From Thermoflavifilum sp. (GTDB taxonomy: Bacteria; Bacteroidota; Bacteroidia; Chitinophagales; Chitinophagaceae): a stretch of DNA of 10,835 bases. Below the pieces are notes generated by a model. The model ran no database searches. It saw nothing but the letters and a program-made list of their open reading frames with translations, and was not told the origin of the DNA. A program made the translations under genes and the position numbers. Every line of letters begins with the position of its first letter. The stretch's first letter is position 1. Positions 6,409-10,835 of this stretch are shown one piece after another. Where the stretch lies: contig JADGHY010000050.1 in the NCBI GenBank assembly GCA_019683625.1, forward strand, positions 1 through 10,835. The letters are read 5' to 3'.

Positions 6409-7923
6409 ATGAACGAATCAAAATCTCTCAGCATCTGGTTGATTGTTGGCAGCCAGCATCTTTATGGAACGCAAGTCATTCAGGAAGTGGAACAACATGC
6501 TCAGGTTATGGCAGCCGGGCTGAATTCTTCTGGGCAAATATGCTTGCCTATTTGTTTTCGGGGGGTGGCCACCACGCCAGAAGAAATTTATCGATTTTGC
6601 CAGGAAGCCAATGCTTCTCCTGACTGTGCTGGAGTGATATGCTGGATGCATACTTTCTCTCCTGCTAAAATGTGGATTCAAGGCCTAAAAGCCCTGCAAA
6701 AACCTCTGCTGCATTTTCATACCCAGTTCAACCGCGATATTCCCTGGGATACGATCGATATGGATTTCATGAATTTAAACCAAAGTGCCCATGGCGATCG
6801 GGAATTTGCTCATTTATTAACCCGTATGGGTAAGGCCCGTAAAGTGGTTGTTGGCCATTGGCAGGATGCTAAAGTTCAGCAGGAGATGGATATATGGTGC
6901 AGAGCTGCGATGGCCTGGCACGACTGGCAGGGAGCGCGTTTTGTGAGATTTGGCGATAACATGCGCCAGGTGGCCGTGACCGAAGGCGACAAGGTGGAGG
7001 CAGAATTTCGGTTGGGTTTTTCTGTGAATACCCATGGGGTGGGCGACCTGGTTGCAGAAATAACCAAGGTAAAAGACCATGAGGCTGAGGAGCTGTGCGG
7101 GCTTTATGAGTCATTGTATCGGCTGCAGCCGGAATTGAAAAAAGGCGGCCAACGCCGGGCAGCCCTCCTTGAAGCCGCCCGCATAGAAATCGGACTGCGG
7201 AGATTTTTGCAGCAGGGAGGGTATAAAGGATTTACAGATACTTTTGAAGATCTCCATGGGCTGAAGCAACTACCGGGAATTGCCGTTCAGCGGCTGATGC
7301 AGGATGGATATGGTTTTGGAGCGGAGGGCGACTGGAAAACGGCAGCACTGGTTAGGGCCATGAAGGTCATGGCTTCCGGCTTGCCCGGGGGCAATAGTTT
7401 TATGGAAGATTATACCTACCACCTGGAGCCCGGCCATGAGATGGTGCTGGGTGCCCATATGCTTGAAATATGCCCATCTATCACCAGCCAACAGCCTTCC
7501 TGTGAAATTCATCCCCTCAGCATTGGCGGCAAGGAGGATCCCGTGCGTTTGGTGTTTGATGCGGCTCCTGGCCCTGCATTGAATGCTTCCCTGGTGGATA
7601 TGGGCGATCATCTGCGCCTGTTGGTCAATGAAGTGGAAACCCTGTTGCCACCGCAACCTTTGCCCAGACTTCCCGTGGCACGAGCCATCTGGAAACCCCA
7701 CCCCGATTTTCAGACCGCCTGCGCGGCCTGGCTGATGGCTGGTGGGGCCCATCATACCTGCTTTAGCCAGAATTTACAGATAGCCCATCTCAGGGATTTT
7801 GCCCGGATAGCCGGCATAGAATACCTGGTTATTGACCGGCACACTCGGCTCCATGCGTTTGAACAGGAGATCCAACTAAGCAATTGCTACTATGCCCTGC
7901 GAGGGCTGTTCGGGAAAGCTTAA
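6409..7923 (+). CDS. araA: L-arabinose isomerase
   Basis: Isomerises L-arabinose to L-ribulose in the cytoplasm with a divalent metal (usually Mn2+), the first step of the pathway. The 504-aa length and motifs match the AraA family: VGSQHLYG at the N-terminus, WMHTFSPAKMWI, LLHFHTQFNRDIPW, and DFMNLNQSAHGDREF. The metal ligands fall almost on E. coli numbering: Glu306 (GAEGDW), Glu333 (FMEDYT) and His350 (LGAHML), with the fourth His at 448 or 449 (GGAHHT). The reading frame is open back to a GTG at 6343 that would overlap the glycosidase gene. ATG 6409 gives the family-like MNESKSLSIWLIVGSQ and is preferred. A 52-nt spacer without an obvious promoter separates it from the glycosidase gene, so it probably belongs to the same transcript. 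Confidence 0.96.
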   Translation: MNESKSLSIWLIVGSQHLYGTQVIQEVEQHAQVMAAGLNSSGQICLPICFRGVATTPEEIYRFCQEANASPDCAGVICWMHTFSPAKMWIQGLKALQKPLLHFHTQFNRDIPWDTIDMDFMNLNQSAHGDREFAHLLTRMGKARKVVVGHWQDAKVQQEMDIWCRAAMAWHDWQGARFVRFGDNMRQVAVTEGDKVEAEFRLGFSVNTHGVGDLVAEITKVKDHEAEELCGLYESLYRLQPELKKGGQRRAALLEAARIEIGLRRFLQQGGYKGFTDTFEDLHGLKQLPGIAVQRLMQDGYGFGAEGDWKTAALVRAMKVMASGLPGGNSFMEDYTYHLEPGHEMVLGAHMLEICPSITSQQPSCEIHPLSIGGKEDPVRLVFDAAPGPALNASLVDMGDHLRLLVNEVETLLPPQPLPRLPVARAIWKPHPDFQTACAAWLMAGGAHHTCFSQNLQIAHLRDFARIAGIEYLVIDRHTRLHAFEQEIQLSNCYYALRGLFGKA

Positions 7924-7927
7924 ACGG

Positions 7928-7967
7928 ACAAAAACAAAAAGCCCCGCCTCTTTTCAGAAGCGGGACT
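7928..7967 (-). terminator. Rho-independent terminator, minus strand
   Basis: Read on the minus strand, AGTCCCGCTTCT (7967-7956) pairs with AGAGGCGGGGCT (7951-7940). The stem has 12 bp, two of them G.U, closed by a GAAA tetraloop. A T-rich tract TTTTGTTTTTGT (7939-7928) follows. On the plus strand the two wobbles become C.A mismatches and there is no strong T tract, so the signal is made for minus-strand transcripts, although it may act weakly after araA. It ends either the carboxypeptidase transcript, 117 nt past that stop codon, or a separate small RNA. Confidence 0.75.
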
Positions 7968-8000
7968 CCCTTTACCCATAAACCATTATCTGCTAATGGT
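7928..8000 (-). ncRNA. Candidate small RNA between araA and the M32 gene
   Basis: A transcript from the TATCTTTG box at 8013-8006 would begin near A8000. It would open at once with a perfect 7-bp hairpin: ACCATTA at 8000-7994, loop, TAATGGT at 7988-7982. A short linker and the GAAA-tetraloop terminator follow, about 73 nt in all. Promoter, compact 5' hairpin and intrinsic terminator in this order are what a stand-alone small RNA looks like, and no minus-strand gene lies downstream to be regulated in cis. The alternative is a structured 3' UTR of the carboxypeptidase gene. I do not recognise the family. A 19-codon reading frame (ATG 7979 to stop 7920) runs through the terminator. Confidence 0.4.
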
Positions 8001-8005
8001 GCATG

Positions 8006-8036
8006 CAAAGATAAAGGGTAAGTGGGTAGAAAAAAC
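8006..8036 (-). promoter_or_regulatory. Possible promoter of the candidate small RNA
   Basis: The minus strand carries TATCTTTG at 8013-8006, identical to the -7 box of the ara promoter. The -33 position is weak: only the T-rich GTTTTTT around 8036-8030, with no clean TTG. The predicted start point, 6 nt beyond the box, falls on the first base of the 5' hairpin. This supports the box being functional. Confidence 0.4.
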
Positions 8037-8083
8037 ATTAAATAAGTGTTAAAAAAACGATTTTTATCTTTTTCTGTATCAAA

Positions 8084-9595
8084 TCATTCCAGCCCGTAAA
8101 TCCGGAAGTATTTCTGTTGGACATATCTCAAAAATGCGTCGGCTTGAAGCGGTTTGCCCGTGACGCGCCGGCAGAGTTCCTCCGCGGTATAAAGGCTGCC
8201 ATAGCCATGTATATGTTTTCTTAACCAGTTGAGGATGGGAGCTGTTTGTCCCTGTGCCAAAGCCTCATCCAGTTGAGGAAGCTCCTGTTGCAATTGTTCC
8301 CACCATTGTGCGGCCAGCAAACTACCCAGGGTATAGGTGGGAAAATATCCCAGGCTCCCATGGCTCCAGTGCACATCCTGCAACACCCCCTGCACATCGT
8401 CGGATACCTTCACATCCAGCATTTCGGCATACAGGGCATTCCATAAATCGGGCAGCTCTTGTATGGGAAGATGTTCGTTAATGAGTTTCTTTTCAATTTC
8501 ATACCGGATGAAGATGTGCAGATGATAGGTGAGCTCATCTGCCTCAGTACGGATAAGGGAGGGCTTTACGAGGTTGATGGCCCGGTAAAAATCTTCTAGT
8601 GCAATATGGCTGAATGGAGTTGGAAATCGTTTTTGCCATGCCGGATAATGAAAAGTCCAAAAAGCCAGGCTTCTGCCAATGCAGTTTTCCCATAGCCTGG
8701 ATTGGGATTCGTGAATCACCAGAGAAGAAGCCTGTCCGCCCGGCATTCCATACTGTTCGGCAGGCAAACCTTGTTCATACAGGGCATGACCGCCTTCATG
8801 GATGCAACTCCACACCATAGTAGCCAGCTGGTGCTCGTGCATGCGGGTGGTTACCCGTACGTCGTGAGGGCTAAAGCTGGTCGTGAAAGGATGTTCAGAC
8901 AAATCCTGCCGGCCTTTGTTAAAATCAAATCCCATGGCCTGCAGCAGATAAAGGCCAAACTCCCATTGCTGCTGCTTGTCGGCATAAGCATACAGAAAAT
9001 CGTCTGGAGGTTGGGGTTTTTGTTGAATTTTAGATAACAGGCTAATGAGATTTGCCTGAAGGGGCGGAAAGATGTTTTCGAGGATTTCCGTAGTAAGTCC
9101 TCTTTCATGTTGGTCAAGCAGGGCATCATAGGGGCAGGCAGGATAGCCTAATATTTCGGCTTCTTGCTTTTTCAGGGCAATCATTTTTTCCAGCTCAGGT
9201 GCAAAAACTGCAAATTGATGCTCTTGGCGGGCTTGTATCCAGGCCATAAAACAGCGGTTGGCGGCCTGGGTAAGGGCTTTCACCAGAGAGGAAGGATATC
9301 TTTTGGCTTTTTGATAATACAAATGCGTCAACTCCACATTTTTTCTTTCTACCTCAGAAAGCTCGGCTTTGTCGAGCAATTTTTCCAACAGTTTTCCCAA
9401 CGCCGGGCTGGTTCCCATCCGATGGGCAAGCTCGGCAAGCGTAGTCAACTGTTGACCGCGAAATTGGGCTCCTCCTTTAGGCATATAGGTCTCTTGATCC
9501 CATTGCAACAGGGCCATGGCATTTTTTATATCGGCTAAAGCGCGCATGCGTTTCACCAGCTGATGATACAGGCGGGAAGTATCTGATTTTGGCAT
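8084..9595 (-). CDS. M32 family metallocarboxypeptidase (carboxypeptidase Taq)
   Basis: Zinc-dependent carboxypeptidase that removes C-terminal residues from peptides; members are cytosolic, and no signal peptide is seen here. The 503-aa length is typical of the thermostable carboxypeptidase 1 / Taq family. Zinc and catalytic residues: HEGGH at 266-270 (His266 and His270 as ligands, Glu267 as the general base), and Glu296 in HESQSRLWEN as the third ligand, at the same spacing as in the Pyrococcus enzyme. The HIFIRYEIEKKLI and GSLGYFPTYTLGSLLAAQ stretches and the mostly helical N-terminal half are also family features. The gene stands alone, convergent with araA and divergent from the Nif3-like gene (53-nt spacer with no clear -7 box on either strand). 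It is probably a general peptide-recycling enzyme unrelated to arabinose use. Confidence 0.95.
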   Translation of the reverse strand: MPKSDTSRLYHQLVKRMRALADIKNAMALLQWDQETYMPKGGAQFRGQQLTTLAELAHRMGTSPALGKLLEKLLDKAELSEVERKNVELTHLYYQKAKRYPSSLVKALTQAANRCFMAWIQARQEHQFAVFAPELEKMIALKKQEAEILGYPACPYDALLDQHERGLTTEILENIFPPLQANLISLLSKIQQKPQPPDDFLYAYADKQQQWEFGLYLLQAMGFDFNKGRQDLSEHPFTTSFSPHDVRVTTRMHEHQLATMVWSCIHEGGHALYEQGLPAEQYGMPGGQASSLVIHESQSRLWENCIGRSLAFWTFHYPAWQKRFPTPFSHIALEDFYRAINLVKPSLIRTEADELTYHLHIFIRYEIEKKLINEHLPIQELPDLWNALYAEMLDVKVSDDVQGVLQDVHWSHGSLGYFPTYTLGSLLAAQWWEQLQQELPQLDEALAQGQTAPILNWLRKHIHGYGSLYTAEELCRRVTGKPLQADAFLRYVQQKYFRIYGLE

Positions 9596-9648
9596 GAGCT
9601 TCTTAATTTTATTCGCGAAATTCCCTTCGCACCCATAGTTTATGCTGT

Positions 9649-10743
9649 ATGCAAATAAAAGAAATCATTCAGTTTCTGGAAGAAATTGCCCCGCTTTCCT
9701 ATCAGGAATCTTATGATAATGCCGGCTTACTGGTGGGCCGGGCCGATCAGGAATTAAAAGGTTTGCTGATTACCTTAGAGATTACCGAGGCAGTGGTGCA
9801 AGAGGCCGTTCAGAAACAGTGCAACCTGATTGTGGCGCATCATCCCGTTATCTTTCATCCCCTGAAACGCATCACAGGGGCCACAGATGCAGAGCGGGCC
9901 ATCATGCAGGCCATCCGAGCCGATGTGGCATTATATGCTTCTCATACCAATCTGGATCAGGTAGCAGCTGGTGTGAATGCAATGATTGCGGAGCGGTTGG
10001 GCTTATACCACACGAGAATATTGGCGCCGCTACGCGGGCAATTGAAGAAGCTGGTCACCTTTGTGCCCCATGCTCATGCGGCAGCTTTGCGAACAGCCTT
10101 GTTTCATGCCGGGGCGGGTGTGATTGGCCGCTATGATGCCTGCAGCTATAATGTGGAGGGAGTGGGCACCTTCAGGGCCAGAGAAGGTGCCAATCCTTAT
10201 GTAGGAAGAGTGGGCGAATTGCACCTGGAACCCGAAACGCGGGTGGAAACCATTTTTCCGGCACATCTGGAACCGGCTGTCATAGAAGCCTTGCTAACCC
10301 ATCATCCCTATGAAGAAGTGGCTTATGATATTTATCCGCTCGATAATCCGCATCCGGGTGTGGGGCCTGGTCTGATAGGTGCATTGCCGGAACCCATGCC
10401 GGTAAAAATCTTTCTGCAACATGTGAAGGATGCCCTGCACACGGGTTGTATCCGCTATACCAATTATCCAGGTGTCATTGAAAGAGTAGCGGTATGCGGT
10501 GGAGCAGGCATCTTTCTGTTGCCTAAAGCCATCGAGGCTGGCGCCCAGGCTTTTGTGACGGCCGATGTAAAATATCATGAATTTTTCAGGGCGGAAGGGC
10601 GAATATTATTGCTCGATGTGGGGCATTACGAAAGTGAGCAATTTACCGTTGATTTACTCGACAGGTTAATCCGGGAAAAATTTCCTAACTTTGCGCCTCT
10701 TAAATCCGAGATCTGTACCAATCCCATAAATTATTTTTCATAG
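9649..10743 (+). CDS. Nif3-like dinuclear metal center protein
   Basis: Member of the Nif3/YbgI/YqfO family, cytoplasmic hexamers with a dinuclear metal site. Databases call it GTP cyclohydrolase 1 type 2, but the physiological role is unsettled. At 364 aa it is the long, YqfO-like form: two Nif3 halves split by a PII/CutA-like insert at about residues 132-232 (from KKLVTFVPH to the YDIYPLDNP end). Metal ligands expected from the family: His64 and His65 (VAHHPVIF), Asp103 (SHTNLD), and His326 and Glu330 (DVGHYESE). The N-terminal YDNAGLLVG motif is also present. ATG 9649 gives the usual MQIKEIIQFLEEIAP start. The stop codon directly abuts the ATG of the zinc-ribbon gene, a neighbour often seen with Nif3, so the two are probably cotranscribed. 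Confidence 0.95.
   Translation: MQIKEIIQFLEEIAPLSYQESYDNAGLLVGRADQELKGLLITLEITEAVVQEAVQKQCNLIVAHHPVIFHPLKRITGATDAERAIMQAIRADVALYASHTNLDQVAAGVNAMIAERLGLYHTRILAPLRGQLKKLVTFVPHAHAAALRTALFHAGAGVIGRYDACSYNVEGVGTFRAREGANPYVGRVGELHLEPETRVETIFPAHLEPAVIEALLTHHPYEEVAYDIYPLDNPHPGVGPGLIGALPEPMPVKIFLQHVKDALHTGCIRYTNYPGVIERVAVCGGAGIFLLPKAIEAGAQAFVTADVKYHEFFRAEGRILLLDVGHYESEQFTVDLLDRLIREKFPNFAPLKSEICTNPINYFS
10666..10693 (+). promoter_or_regulatory. Possible internal promoter for the zinc-ribbon gene
   Basis: TAACTTTG at 10686-10693 matches the -7 consensus exactly and lies within the last codons of the Nif3-like gene. A TTA (10666-10668) stands 17 bp upstream in place of TTG. Transcription would begin about 45 nt before the next start codon. 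A chance match within coding sequence is possible. Confidence 0.3.
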
Positions 10744-10835
10744 ATGGCTACCACAAAAGAATATTCCGTTGAGGAAAAACTCGTTTCCCTGCTGACCTTA
10801 CAGAAGATTGATTCCAAATTAGATGAGATCAAAAC
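10744..10835 (+). CDS. C4-type zinc-ribbon protein, N-terminal fragment
   Basis: Only the first 30 codons are in the window; the gene continues past its end. The start MATTKEYSVEEKL, followed by a helical run through LLTLQKIDSKLDEI, resembles the long N-terminal coiled-coil of the zinc-ribbon proteins (CdsZ / DUF-type, YacG-unrelated) commonly found next to Nif3-like genes. The zinc ribbon itself would be at the unseen C-terminus. The ATG follows the upstream TAG with no gap. Identification rests on this short stretch and the gene context. Confidence 0.75.
   Translation, partial: MATTKEYSVEEKLVSLLTLQKIDSKLDEIK

Noticed and set aside
7940..7967. The same hairpin as an araA terminator on the plus strand
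   Set aside because: Two C.A mismatches and the lack of a U tract make it a poor plus-strand terminator; the minus-strand reading is far better.
7829..8038. Sixty-nine-codon minus-strand reading frame across the araA 3' end
   Set aside because: It mostly lies antisense to araA and crosses the terminator and hairpins; its residue composition is not protein-like.
9612..9619. TTCGCGAA palindrome between the M32 and Nif3-like genes
   Set aside because: It is only 8 bp, with no extension or second copy; expected by chance at this length.

Overview
The window looks like a chromosomal segment of a member of the Bacteroidota, most likely the Chitinophagaceae or a close relative. I infer this from protein character (a LolD close to the family type, a carboxypeptidase Taq, and a Nif3-like protein directly followed by a C4 zinc-ribbon protein) and from the promoter signals. 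At least two promoters carry the Bacteroidota -7 box TAnnTTTG, and none of the starts I inspected has a good Shine-Dalgarno sequence. I see no phage, transposon, CRISPR, tRNA or rRNA sequence. Nearly all of the window is coding.

Left part (1-2355): a plus-strand lolD (lipoprotein-export ATPase) converges with a three-gene minus-strand cluster, gatC > MacB-type ABC ATPase > cob(I)alamin adenosyltransferase. The convergent stop codons are only 2 nt apart.

Middle (2356-7923): a divergent 178-nt intergenic region carries a well-formed promoter and a small palindrome. It leads into an L-arabinose operon, araB - araD - GH27 glycosidase - araA. AraA isomerises L-arabinose to L-ribulose, AraB phosphorylates it, and AraD epimerises the product to D-xylulose 5-phosphate for the pentose phosphate pathway. 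The GH27 enzyme has a signal peptide and overlaps the end of araD, so it probably releases the sugar outside the cytoplasm. Its place in the operon suggests beta-L-arabinopyranosidase or a related activity rather than plain alpha-galactosidase. No arabinose transporter or regulator lies in the window.

Right part (7924-10835): the space between araA and a convergent M32 carboxypeptidase gene holds the most unusual element. On the minus strand there is a TATCTTTG promoter box, a perfect 7-bp hairpin starting where transcription should begin, and a 12-bp GAAA-tetraloop hairpin followed by a U-rich tract. Together they look like a roughly 73-nt small RNA gene, or else a structured 3' UTR of the carboxypeptidase. 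Divergent from the carboxypeptidase is a Nif3-like dinuclear metal protein, abutted by the start of a C4-type zinc-ribbon protein that runs off the window.
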